From: Alphaproteobacteria bacterium
Lineage (GTDB): Bacteria > Pseudomonadota > Alphaproteobacteria > Micropepsales > Micropepsaceae
Direction: 5' to 3'
Assembly: GCA_947482125.1 (NCBI GenBank)
Contig: CANKIV010000003.1
Coordinates: 1 to 40,538, forward strand
DNA: 40,538 nucleotides
A model generated the notes under the pieces. That model was given only the letters and a program-made list of their open reading frames with translations, searched no databases and was not told where the DNA came from. How positions within the stretch are numbered: position 1 is the stretch's first letter; each line of letters opens with the position of its first letter. Made by a program: the position numbers and the translations under genes. This document shows positions 18,250 to 27,092 of the stretch, in pieces.

Positions 18250-19380
18250 ATGACTGCGAGTAATCTGCGTGCCGCCCTGGCGGCGATTTTCCTCGGCACC
18301 GCCGCCATGGCGATGGTCGTCCCGGCTTCCGCTGCAACGGTCAGCGCCCGCGTCGGCGCTGCCCTGAAAGAAGCCCAGGCCCTGGCCACGGCCGGCAACT
18401 ATCGCGGCGCGATGGCCAAGGTCAACGAAGCCGACGGCGCGCCCGGCAAGACCGCCGACGACACCCAGATCATCAACGCGATGCGCAATTTCATCGCCGT
18501 GAAGTCGGGCGATACCTCGACCCCGGCCGGCGCCAAGGCGAAGTTCGCCAATGACTACAATGCCGGCAAGTTCCGCGACGTGATCGCCAGCGCCGATACC
18601 CTGCGCAAGCAGGGCGCGCTCGGCGCCCAGGAAATGCAGATCATCGCCCAGGCCTATTACCGTGCCGGCGATTATCCGGGATGCGTGCGCTACATCCGCT
18701 CGACCTTCTCGACCCCGAACGACGCGATGCTGGAAATGCTGGGCCGCTGTGCCTACGAGACCGGCGACGAAGCCACCCAGCGCCAGTCGCTGGAAACCCT
18801 GGTTGCGCGTTCCGGCCGGCCTGAGCAGTGGAAGAGCCTGCTGCGCCTGGCCGAGCGGTCGCGCGGCCTGTCGGACCACAACTCGCTCGACATCAACCGC
18901 CTGCGCATGATGACCAGCAACATCAGCACCAAGGATGACTATCTGCTGCTGGCGCAGCTTGCGCTGCAGCTGGGCAACGCCGCCGAAGCCCAGTCCGTGA
19001 CGGAAAAGGGTATCGCCGCCAAGGTGCTGAATGACGAACGCAGCACCCGCCTGCTCAACCTGGCCAAGACTCAGGCGGCCGCCAACACTGCAAACCTCGC
19101 CAAGAACATCGCCGCCGCCCGCGCCCAGCCGCAGGGCGACGCGCTGGTGAAGGTCGGCGAAGACCTGGTTTCGCAGGGCAAGGCCAAGGAAGGCCTGCCG
19201 CTGATCCAGGAAGGCGTGAAGAAGCCGATGAAGGACGCGGCGAACGGCCAGATCCGCCTGGGCCATGCCCAGATGGCGGCTGGCATGAAGGCCGATGCCC
19301 TGAAGACCTTCAACGCCGTCAAGGCGCCGGAGAAGGACGCCATGGTCGCCCATCTCTGGTCGCTGGCGGCCCGCCGCTAA
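18250..19380 (+). CDS. Secreted TPR-like protein at the end of the ton operon
   Basis: Signal peptide MTASNLRAALAAIFLGTAAMAMVVPASA; helical repeats; follows exbD2 after a short gap. Confidence 0.75.
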   Translation: MTASNLRAALAAIFLGTAAMAMVVPASAATVSARVGAALKEAQALATAGNYRGAMAKVNEADGAPGKTADDTQIINAMRNFIAVKSGDTSTPAGAKAKFANDYNAGKFRDVIASADTLRKQGALGAQEMQIIAQAYYRAGDYPGCVRYIRSTFSTPNDAMLEMLGRCAYETGDEATQRQSLETLVARSGRPEQWKSLLRLAERSRGLSDHNSLDINRLRMMTSNISTKDDYLLLAQLALQLGNAAEAQSVTEKGIAAKVLNDERSTRLLNLAKTQAAANTANLAKNIAAARAQPQGDALVKVGEDLVSQGKAKEGLPLIQEGVKKPMKDAANGQIRLGHAQMAAGMKADALKTFNAVKAPEKDAMVAHLWSLAARR

Positions 19381-19400
19381 CAACGGCCTGAAAGAAACAA

Positions 19401-19435
19401 GGGGCGCCGGTTTCCACCGGCGCCCATTTTGTTTG
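19401..19435 (+). terminator. Rho-independent terminator
   Basis: GGGGCGCCGGT-TTCC-ACCGGCGCCC followed by ATTTTGTTT. Confidence 0.8.
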
Positions 19436-19492
19436 TGGAGTGGCTTGTAGAGACGGGCGCTTACTTGAAGCCCCTGTGTCACGGCCGCTGCT

Positions 19493-19672
19493 TCAGTCCC
19501 GGCCGCCAAAGGCGAACATGAAGAATACCATCGCGGCCAGGATGGAGACGGTACCGAGCGCGCCGATGCTCACCAGCCGCAGCACAGGATCGACATCGAT
19601 GATCTGGAGCAGGGCGGCCACGCCCAGGGCCGCCAGCACCATCGCCATCGCAAAGCTTTGCAGCTTGCTCAT
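19493..19672 (-). CDS. Small two-TM membrane protein (59 aa)
   Basis: MSKLQSFAMAMVLAALGVAALLQIIDVDPVLRLVSIGALGTVSILAAMVFFMFAFGGRD. Confidence 0.6.
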   Translation of the reverse strand: MSKLQSFAMAMVLAALGVAALLQIIDVDPVLRLVSIGALGTVSILAAMVFFMFAFGGRD

Positions 19673-19888
19673 CTCATACCCTTTGCCCACAGCGATTCTA
19701 GCGCAAGCCCCGGCACAGCGCACGTATCGCGCAAGTTGTTGAAAGTGGATGACAATTTGTAACCAAGATGCGCCACGGCCTGTCGCGCGCGCGGTAGTAA
19801 GTTGTTTTTAATGAAAAAATTCCGGCTTGGTACGGAACCGGACGGGTGCCCGCCGGTTGTCTGACCGAACCGGGGGCGGATTCCAGTC

Positions 19889-20290
19889 ATGGCCGAAATC
19901 ATTCAATTTCCACAGTCGACGCCGCACCAGCCCACGGTGCTGCTGGTGGACGATGAATATCTGGTGCGCGGCGTGCTCAGCGAAATCCTCACCGAGTCCG
20001 GCTTTCAGGTCGTGCAGGCCGAGAACGGCGCCGAGGCGATCCATATCCTGTCGAAGCTCGACCATGTCGACCTGGTGTTCTCGGACATCAAGATGGCGCC
20101 GCTGGACGGGTTTGCGCTGGCCAAATGGGTGCATGAGAACAGGCCGGGCCTGCCGGTGATCCTGGCCAGCGGCTATAGCGGCAAGACCAACATGGCGGCG
20201 GAACTGAACGGAGCGGAATTCTTCAGGAAGCCGTTCGATTTCGATGCAGTGGTCGAAAAGATCCGCGACGCCATCGGCAACAGGCCCTAG
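19889..20290 (+). CDS. Single-domain CheY-like response regulator
   Basis: TVLLVDDEYLVRGVLSEIL...VDLVFSDIKMAPLDGFAL...PVILASGYSG...FFRKPFD. Confidence 0.92.
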   Translation: MAEIIQFPQSTPHQPTVLLVDDEYLVRGVLSEILTESGFQVVQAENGAEAIHILSKLDHVDLVFSDIKMAPLDGFALAKWVHENRPGLPVILASGYSGKTNMAAELNGAEFFRKPFDFDAVVEKIRDAIGNRP

Positions 20291-21729
20291 CGCCGGGTCC
20301 GCAGGAAGGCGGCGGTGTCGGTGTCCGGCGGCGATGAAACGCCGCCGCGCCCTTCTTCCAGGTCGCCCAAGGCAAAATCCATCCGCGCTTCATAGGAGCG
20401 GTCGAGCTGGTTGCGCAGGCGTTGCTGCGCCTCGTACCAGCGGCGCTTGAGCGGACCATCGCGGCAGGTGGCGCCTTCCGCGCCCCATCGCCGCTCCACA
20501 CAGTGATAGGGATCGAAGGACAGACGGAACAATCGCCGCCGTGCTTCCTCATAGCCGAAGCGGACCTGGCTGCCATCGCTGCGGCGATAGGAAATGGCGC
20601 AACTGGCGGCGGCGCGGTCATGGGCGGCCAGCATGTCGCCCGCCAAGTCGCAGCCATTATAGACCAGGCGCGCATCGCGGGTGCGCCACAGGGTCAGGAA
20701 ACGCTCGGCATAGTCGCGCACTTCCTTGAAGGCGGTTTTCAGCCGGGCATCGCGCGACGGGGTCGAATAGGTCTCCCAGTCGCCCTCGGTGCCATAGATG
20801 TTGGGCGGCAGGCTGGCGCGGACAAAGTCGTAATAATCCATCACCGCGTCTCCCAGGACGAAGGTGCCATTGCGCCACTGGCTGTCGGCGGGGCGCGGGC
20901 TCATTTTCAAGTATTCGGTGCCGAAAAACTGGGTGAGGGCGAAGTCGGGAATCTGGGCGTTGGACGCCAGCATGATGCGCCCGCCCTCCAGCGCGCCGTC
21001 AGGGGCGCGCGATGCGCCCACCAGGCGGGCGGGGCGCCAGTTCTCGAAGCCGGCGCCCATGCCCGGCGAGGCGCGCACAAAGCGCAGGTCATAGGTGCCG
21101 CGGGTAAGGCTGTTGTCGGGATGGGCGTCGATATAGCGGATGCGGCCGTCGCGCTCGATCCTCCAGATCACCGCCAGGTGGCCGTTGGGATCATAGATCA
21201 CGGTGCCGGGGCGGATGGAGCGCGGGTCCAGGGCCGGGGAATAGAGATCGTCGCCCCCCAGCTCGGGATGGATACGGTATGTGGCAGAGGAAATCTGGTC
21301 GCGCAGGTTGTTCAGCAGGCGCAAGGCATTGTCGCCGGTCAGCACATCGCGGCGGGCTTCCACCTGGTTGCCGCGCGGGCTGTAGCGGATGTCGCGCGAC
21401 CGGCCGCGCGGGCTGACATCGCGGACATAGGAGAAAGGCAGGCCGCGCTTCCAGGCGTAATAGAAGCGCAGGAAATAGGGCAGGTCGGCGCAGTCGGCGT
21501 TGAAATAGAAGCCGGGTGGATCGCTGGCGCGGAAGGGATTGGACGGGTGGGCGATGCACTGGGCGACGGTGCGGCAGTTCGATTCCCCGATGGCGGTGAT
21601 GAATTCGCCATAGCCGCGCTCGTCGGCTGCGCTCCAGCTTTCGCTGGTGATGCGCATGATTGCGTCGGTATGGGCGGGGGCGGCGAAGGTGAGAAGCAGC
21701 AGGATCGCAGCCGCAAGGGTTTTACACAT
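20287..21729 (-). CDS. Secreted hypothetical protein with a possible papain/NlpC-like Cys-His core
   Basis: Signal peptide MCKTLAAAILLLLTFAAPAHT; NADCADLPYFLRFYY and PGTVIYDPNGHLAVIWRIERDGRIRYIDAHPD; stop codon overlaps the stop of the convergent response regulator. Confidence 0.75.
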   Translation of the reverse strand: MCKTLAAAILLLLTFAAPAHTDAIMRITSESWSAADERGYGEFITAIGESNCRTVAQCIAHPSNPFRASDPPGFYFNADCADLPYFLRFYYAWKRGLPFSYVRDVSPRGRSRDIRYSPRGNQVEARRDVLTGDNALRLLNNLRDQISSATYRIHPELGGDDLYSPALDPRSIRPGTVIYDPNGHLAVIWRIERDGRIRYIDAHPDNSLTRGTYDLRFVRASPGMGAGFENWRPARLVGASRAPDGALEGGRIMLASNAQIPDFALTQFFGTEYLKMSPRPADSQWRNGTFVLGDAVMDYYDFVRASLPPNIYGTEGDWETYSTPSRDARLKTAFKEVRDYAERFLTLWRTRDARLVYNGCDLAGDMLAAHDRAAASCAISYRRSDGSQVRFGYEEARRRLFRLSFDPYHCVERRWGAEGATCRDGPLKRRWYEAQQRLRNQLDRSYEARMDFALGDLEEGRGGVSSPPDTDTAAFLRTRR

Positions 21730-21744
21730 CACATCTACGCAAGT

Positions 21745-21876
21745 GTCATCCCCGGCGAGCATCGCGCAAAAGCGCGATGCGAGGGAAGGGGAACCAGCTG
21801 GTTGAATTCGTGCCGGTGGTCAGGCCTGGATTCCCTTCCCCTCGGCTTGCTGACGCAAGTCTCGGCCGGGAATGAC
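21745..21876. repeat. Palindromic intergenic repeat element, copy 2
   Basis: GTCATCCCCGGCGAGCATCGCG...CTGGATTCCCTTCCCCTCGGC...CTCGGCCGGGAATGACAGG, closely matching 14626-14747. Confidence 0.88.
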
Positions 21877-21884
21877 AGGAATTC

Positions 21885-22640
21885 TCACACATAGATCATC
21901 TTCACTGTCATGCCGCCGTCGATCACGATGTTCTGGCCGGTCATGAAATCCGCGCCTTCGGCCAGATACTGGCAGGCCCTGGCGACATCCTCGGGGGTGC
22001 CGACCCGGCCCGCCGGATGCTGTTCCTTGTCGGCTTTGGAATGTTTGGGCGGTTTGGCTTTCGAGGCCTTCTGCCAGTCGCTGGTCTCGATCCAGCCGGG
22101 GCTGATGCAGTGCACCCGGATGCGGTGCTCGGCCAGGCTGATCGCCATGCCGTGGGTCAGCGCCACGATGCCGCCCTTTGACGCCGTATAGCCCTCGGTG
22201 CCGGCTTCCGACATGAAGGCGCGGGTGGAGGCGAGATTGATGATGGCGCCGCCGCGCTTTCGGGCCGCCATCATTCGGGCGGCAGCCTGCGAGGCGATGA
22301 AGGTGCCGCGCAGGTTGACCGCGATTACCTTGTCGAACTCGGCGACGGACAGTTTCAGAACCGGCTTGCGGATTTCGATGCCGGCATTGTTGACCAGCAC
22401 GTTGGGCACACCCAGCCTGGCCCTGGTGGCGGCCAGCCAGCGGGTCACATCGGCCGGCTTGGAGACATCGCCGGGGGTGAAGAGGGCCTTGACCCCCACC
22501 TCGACCATCACCTGCAGGGCTTCCTTCCCGGCCTGCCGGTCGGCATCCATGATGGACACCGCGTAACCCAGACGCGCGAAGTGCCAGGCGATGCCGCGTC
22601 CGATGCCCGCGCCGCCGCCGGTGATGGCAATGACTTTCAT
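21885..22640 (-). CDS. SDR-family NAD(P)-dependent oxidoreductase
   Basis: ITGGGAGIGRGIAWHFA, NVLVNNAGIE, YTASKGG, ISPGWIET, IVIDGGM. Confidence 0.93.
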   Translation of the reverse strand: MKVIAITGGGAGIGRGIAWHFARLGYAVSIMDADRQAGKEALQVMVEVGVKALFTPGDVSKPADVTRWLAATRARLGVPNVLVNNAGIEIRKPVLKLSVAEFDKVIAVNLRGTFIASQAAARMMAARKRGGAIINLASTRAFMSEAGTEGYTASKGGIVALTHGMAISLAEHRIRVHCISPGWIETSDWQKASKAKPPKHSKADKEQHPAGRVGTPEDVARACQYLAEGADFMTGQNIVIDGGMTVKMIYV

Positions 22641-23083
22641 ATCGGGCCCTTGAAGGTGTCGGTGGCGACGTCGCGGCGGAACACCATCTTCTTGGACAGG
22701 ACGAAGTTGAACACCAGCCCCAGCAGCACGCCGCAGACAAAGGCGAGGTTGAGATCGTTGAAGGGCGGCGGGGCGAAGCGCAGCATCACGCTGTAGAGCC
22801 CGACATTGACCAGCCCGCCCACCGCATTGGCGGCGAGGAAGCGCAGCCATTCGCCCGCGGCCCCGACCGGCCCGCGCGCGCGGCTGTCGGCGAAGGTGAA
22901 ATAGCGGTTGCCCAGCCAGGTAAAGGTGGCGGCGACCAGCCAGGCCAGCACACGTCCGAAATAGGGTCCGGTGCCCAGGTGCAGCCACAGCTGCAGGGCG
23001 CACCAGTCCACCGGCATGCCCAGCGCGCCGATCACCGCAAAGCGCAGGATCGAAAACCGCGACAGGCGCGCCAGCAGGGTCAT
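22637..23083 (-). CDS. GtrA-family protein
   Basis: RFAVIGALGMPVDWCALQLW...TWLGNRYFTFAD...FLAANAVGGLVNVGLYSVML...FNFVLSKKMVFR. Confidence 0.92.
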   Translation of the reverse strand: MTLLARLSRFSILRFAVIGALGMPVDWCALQLWLHLGTGPYFGRVLAWLVAATFTWLGNRYFTFADSRARGPVGAAGEWLRFLAANAVGGLVNVGLYSVMLRFAPPPFNDLNLAFVCGVLLGLVFNFVLSKKMVFRRDVATDTFKGPI

Positions 23084-24036
23084 TCGGAGCGTCGGCGAGA
23101 GCCGGAGCGACCATCGTCCAAGTTTTGGGGGCCGGGAATGGCGAGATAGGCCATGCGCTTGGCCTCCCAGCGGCCGCGGGTCACCGTGTCCAGGATCATG
23201 CCCGCCGTCACCGCCAGGAAGGCGATCACCATCAGCACCATCGACAGGACGGCGGTGGGCAGACGCGGTACTTCGCGGGTCTGGAAGAACTCGGCTAGCA
23301 CCGGCGCGCCGATCAGGACCGACACGACGGCGAAAAGGACGGCCAGCGCCGTGAAGAACAGAAGGGGGCGTTCCTCGCGCAGCAGGTAGAAGATCATGGA
23401 GAGGATGCGAAAGCCGTCGCGCCAGGTGTTGAGCTTGCTGACCGATCCGACCGGGCGTTCCTTGTAGGGCGTGTCCAGCTCGGTCATCGGCATCATGAGG
23501 CGCACCGCATGGATGGTCAGCTCGGTCTCGATGGCGAAGCCTTCGGCGGTGAAGGGGAAGCTCTTGACGAAGCGGCGGGAAAAGACCCGGTAGCCGCTCA
23601 GCATGTCGGGCATGTGCACGTTGAACAGGGTGGCGGTCAGGCCGGTCAGAAGCTTGTTGCCGAAGACATGGCCGGGGCGATAGGCCGATGCCTCGGTGTG
23701 GATGCGCCGGGCGGTGAGCAGGTCGGCGCCCTCGGCCGTCAGCTTTTCCACCATGGCGCCGGCGCTGGCGGCGTCATAGGTGTCGTCGCCGTCCACCAGC
23801 ACATAGATGTCGGCCTCGATGTCGGCGAACATGCGGCGCACCACATTGCCCTTGCCCTGGCGGGCTTCGGTGCGCACCACGGCGCCGGCGGCGGTGGCGC
23901 GGGCCACGGTCGCATCGCGGCTGTTGTTGTCATAGACATAGATGGTGGCGGCGGGCAGGGCCGCGCGGAAGTCGGCCACCACCTTGGTGATGGCGGCTTC
24001 CTCGTTATAGCAGGGCACCAGCACCGCGATCTTCAT
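23080..24036 (-). CDS. Glycosyltransferase family 2, GtrB/DPM1-like with C-terminal TM helices
   Basis: MKIAVLVPCYNEEAAITKVVADF...YVYDNNSRDAT...VLVDGDDTYD...SGYRVFSRRFVKSFP. Confidence 0.92.
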   Translation of the reverse strand: MKIAVLVPCYNEEAAITKVVADFRAALPAATIYVYDNNSRDATVARATAAGAVVRTEARQGKGNVVRRMFADIEADIYVLVDGDDTYDAASAGAMVEKLTAEGADLLTARRIHTEASAYRPGHVFGNKLLTGLTATLFNVHMPDMLSGYRVFSRRFVKSFPFTAEGFAIETELTIHAVRLMMPMTELDTPYKERPVGSVSKLNTWRDGFRILSMIFYLLREERPLLFFTALAVLFAVVSVLIGAPVLAEFFQTREVPRLPTAVLSMVLMVIAFLAVTAGMILDTVTRGRWEAKRMAYLAIPGPQNLDDGRSGSRRRSE

Positions 24037-25625
24037 GACAGTCTCGCTAGCGGGCACCACTGGTAGGTGCCCGTGATGTTTGTATCGAATTGCTGGCATT
24101 CCGGCCAGCGGATCGCCAGGCCGTAATCCTTCAGCGCGTTCTTGGCGCGGGTCATGTCGGTGGCGTCGGCCAGCAGGTACAGGTCGCCGCCTTCGCGCCG
24201 GTGGCGGGTCACCCGCTCCTTCATCATCGCCGTCAGCCGGGTGCCGTCGCGCGGCTGCAGGAACCAGCCGTCAATCCGCAGCACTGGAATCTGGGGCGGC
24301 AGGGTGGTGGCGATGAAGCCCAGCGGCGCGTCGCCGGTCATCACCACCATGGTGCGGTCGGGGCGGGGAATGGGCGGCAGGGCGGTCTGGATATAGGGGT
24401 CCTCGACGGGCGCGCGCTCCAGGAATTCGCTGCGGGTGGTGATCAGCACGCCGGCGCAGAGGGCGGCCAGGGCCAGAAAGCGGTTGCGGCGCGGGATGGG
24501 CAAGAGCCCGATGGCGGCAACGATCAGCAGGACGCTGAGCATCTCGAACAGGATGGCATAGCGGTAGATGGCGAAGAATTTCAGCCAGGCGACATAGGAG
24601 GCGGCGGCGAAGGCGAACAGGATGATGGCGGCGCGGCGTTCGACCAGCGCGTCAGGATTGTCCTTTTTCAGCAGCAGCAGGATGCCGGCGGGGATCACCA
24701 GCAGGTAGGCGATGAGAATGCGGATGTCCTGCAGCGCAAGATCGCCCGCGACATGCCAGTCGGCGGTGAACAGGAAGGGGAAGAACAGTTGCCGCCAGAA
24801 GCTTGTGGGAACAAAGCGCAGGTCGCGGTAATGGGCTTCAAGGGCCAGCGGCGATTTCCAGTAGGCGTTGAAATAGGGAAACAGCGGATTGCCGGTCAGC
24901 TCATAGACATGCAGCATCCAGGGCGCGGCGAAGATGGCGCAGCCGATCACGCCCGCAATGCCGCCCGCGATCAGGCGCACCGCAATGTGCTTCCAGCTTC
25001 CGCCCACCGCCAGCAGGGCGGCGGCGAAACCGACGCACCAGGGCATGGCGGGCAGTTTCAGCCCCATCGCCATGCCGGTGATCAGCCCCGCCAATGCCGA
25101 GAGAAGCGCCGCGTTGCGCAAGGACCCGCCGCGCAGGGCCTCGCGGTTGCAGACGATGATGGCCAGGCCCGCCAGCGCGAAACCGGCCATGACGTTGTCG
25201 TAATAGGTGGTGCCGAACTCGGTGATGGTCAGGGCGCCGAACTGGCCCAGCAGGGCCAGCGCGCCGGCCAGCAACTGGGCGTCGCCGGGTTTGGTGACGA
25301 CGCGCAGGATGGAACGTCCCATCAGGTAGAGCGGAATGACGGTGGCGCCCTGCACCGCGCCCAGCACCCCCAGCGCGATCCAAGCCTTTGTGTATTTGGC
25401 CAGCAGATAGAAGGGCACGTCGAGGTAGGGGTTGTAGTAACTGCCGTGATGGGCGACGGCGACGTCCAGCCCCGCGCGCCCGTTCAGCAGGGCATAGGGG
25501 CCGTACCAGTGGTAATTGCGGAAGTCCCAGCTGGTGTCCTTGCCCAAGAGGATGACGAAGGCGGCCCAGAACAGCAGGGTGACGCCCAGAAAGGTCCATT
25601 CGCGGGCGGTGAGGCGCGGCGTCAT
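24033..25625 (-). CDS. Polytopic membrane protein, probable GT-C-type glycosyltransferase
   Basis: 530 aa, ~10+ hydrophobic segments; early-loop motif KDTSWDFRNYHWYGPYALLNGR; ATGA overlap with the GT2 gene. Confidence 0.7.
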   Translation of the reverse strand: MTPRLTAREWTFLGVTLLFWAAFVILLGKDTSWDFRNYHWYGPYALLNGRAGLDVAVAHHGSYYNPYLDVPFYLLAKYTKAWIALGVLGAVQGATVIPLYLMGRSILRVVTKPGDAQLLAGALALLGQFGALTITEFGTTYYDNVMAGFALAGLAIIVCNREALRGGSLRNAALLSALAGLITGMAMGLKLPAMPWCVGFAAALLAVGGSWKHIAVRLIAGGIAGVIGCAIFAAPWMLHVYELTGNPLFPYFNAYWKSPLALEAHYRDLRFVPTSFWRQLFFPFLFTADWHVAGDLALQDIRILIAYLLVIPAGILLLLKKDNPDALVERRAAIILFAFAAASYVAWLKFFAIYRYAILFEMLSVLLIVAAIGLLPIPRRNRFLALAALCAGVLITTRSEFLERAPVEDPYIQTALPPIPRPDRTMVVMTGDAPLGFIATTLPPQIPVLRIDGWFLQPRDGTRLTAMMKERVTRHRREGGDLYLLADATDMTRAKNALKDYGLAIRWPECQQFDTNITGTYQWCPLARLS

Positions 25626-25717
25626 TGTTGTTATCGGACCCCAGTCAGCGGGGCTGTTCTAGCCTGTCCCGGGGGCGGCGATAAGGGCCGTCCGGGCAAG
25701 GGGTTAAAGGCCGAAAA

Positions 25718-25966
25718 TCAGCCGATTTCCGGACCGGGCCGAGGGCCTGGAACGGCCTTGGGTGGGCCAAAGCCGCTGGGTGCAAGCCGGCGGCGGCCAT
25801 CGAACAGCATGGGTTCGCGCAGCCGCAGCGGCGGCACGGCCTTCTGGCCATTCTCCAAAGCGAGTGCGGGCGGGCTGGGCGCGACGGGTGGTGTGGGCGG
25901 CGTCGGCGAGGCCGCGAAAGCGGACGTTGTTGCGGTCAGCGCGGCAATCAGGAACAGGGCTCTCAT
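25718..25966 (-). CDS. Small secreted Pro-rich protein
   Basis: Signal peptide MRALFLIAALTATTSAFA followed by Pro/Ala-rich chain. Confidence 0.5.
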   Translation of the reverse strand: MRALFLIAALTATTSAFAASPTPPTPPVAPSPPALALENGQKAVPPLRLREPMLFDGRRRLAPSGFGPPKAVPGPRPGPEIG

Positions 25967-26008
25967 CGGGCACCTCTTTGTTGCCGGCATCCTAGCACAG
26001 ACTGTCCG

Positions 26009-27046
26009 TCAGGGCTGGTCGGGTTCGACGGCGAGATTGCGCAGGAACTGCAGGGTGCAGGCGCGCCAGCTGTGCCGTTCGGCGAAGGCGCGCGGGGTGA
26101 GGGTCTGGGGGTGCTGTTTCATCTGCCAGGCGGCAAGGCAGGCATCGCGCAGGTCCTCGTTCAGGGCGGCGACGTCGCTGCCGCCCGGCACCTCTGGCCC
26201 CACCACATCGCGCGGGCCTTCCACCGGATAGGCGGCCACGGTCAATCCGCAGGCCAGGGCCTCCAGCAGGACAAGGCCGAAGGTGTCGGTGCGGCTGGGG
26301 AACACGAACACATCGCTGCCCGCATAGGCGCGCACCAATGCTTCGCCGGTCAGGTTGCCGAGGAATTTCGCGTCCGGGTATTTCTTCGTCAGCGCGGCTT
26401 TCGCCGGGCCGTCGCCGACAATCACCTTGGTGCCGGGCAGGTCGAGGGCGAGGAAGGCCTCGATGTTCTTTTCGATCGCGACGCGGCCGACATAGATCCA
26501 GATCGGGCCCGGATAGGGGTGGCGCGCATCGGGAAGCGGACGGAAGCGCTCGACATCGACGCCGCGTGACCAGATGCGCAGGTCCTTGAAGCCATGGCCC
26601 GCCAGTTCGCGCTTCAGGGCCTGGGTCGCCACCATCACCGCCGTGGCGGGCGCGTGGAAGCGGCGCAGCCAGCGCCACATCAGCGATTCCGGCACGAACG
26701 AAAAGCGGGCATGGACATATTCGGCGAAGCGGGTGTGGAAGGCGGTGGTGAAGGCGATGCCGTGCCTGATGCAGATCCTGCGCGCCGCCATGCCCAGGAT
26801 TCCCTCGGTGGCGATATGCACCGCGTCGGGGGCGAAGGCCTTGATCTCGCGCGTCAGGGCCCTGGTGGGAAACAGCGCCAGGCGGATTTCTGGATAGGTC
26901 GGCATGGGAAAGGTGCGCCGCCCGAGCGGCGTGACCATTTCTACCGTATGGCCCAGGGCGGTGAGGTCCTTGGTGGTGATCTCGATGGTGCGCACCACGC
27001 CATTGACCTGCGGCGCCCAGGCGTCGGTGACGATCAGGATCTTCAA
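26009..27046 (-). CDS. Glycosyltransferase family 4 (GT1-fold)
   Basis: LKILIVTDAWAPQVNGVVRTI...IYVGRVAIEKNIEAFL...VFVFPSRTDTFGLVLLEALACGLTVAAYPVEGP; start set at TTG 27046, uncertain. Confidence 0.9.
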   Translation of the reverse strand: MKILIVTDAWAPQVNGVVRTIEITTKDLTALGHTVEMVTPLGRRTFPMPTYPEIRLALFPTRALTREIKAFAPDAVHIATEGILGMAARRICIRHGIAFTTAFHTRFAEYVHARFSFVPESLMWRWLRRFHAPATAVMVATQALKRELAGHGFKDLRIWSRGVDVERFRPLPDARHPYPGPIWIYVGRVAIEKNIEAFLALDLPGTKVIVGDGPAKAALTKKYPDAKFLGNLTGEALVRAYAGSDVFVFPSRTDTFGLVLLEALACGLTVAAYPVEGPRDVVGPEVPGGSDVAALNEDLRDACLAAWQMKQHPQTLTPRAFAERHSWRACTLQFLRNLAVEPDQP

Positions 27047-27092
27047 CCGCGCCGCCACGCCGGGAATGACACCCGGTTCCAGCTTTTTCGCC

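Noticed and set aside
20422-21894. 490-aa plus-strand ORF
   Set aside because: Antisense to the secreted-protein gene, which has a signal peptide and normal composition; also runs through the palindromic repeat.
24090-26231. 713-aa plus-strand ORF
   Set aside because: Antisense to the polytopic GT gene; Gln/Gly/Ala/Arg-rich shadow with no recognisable family.
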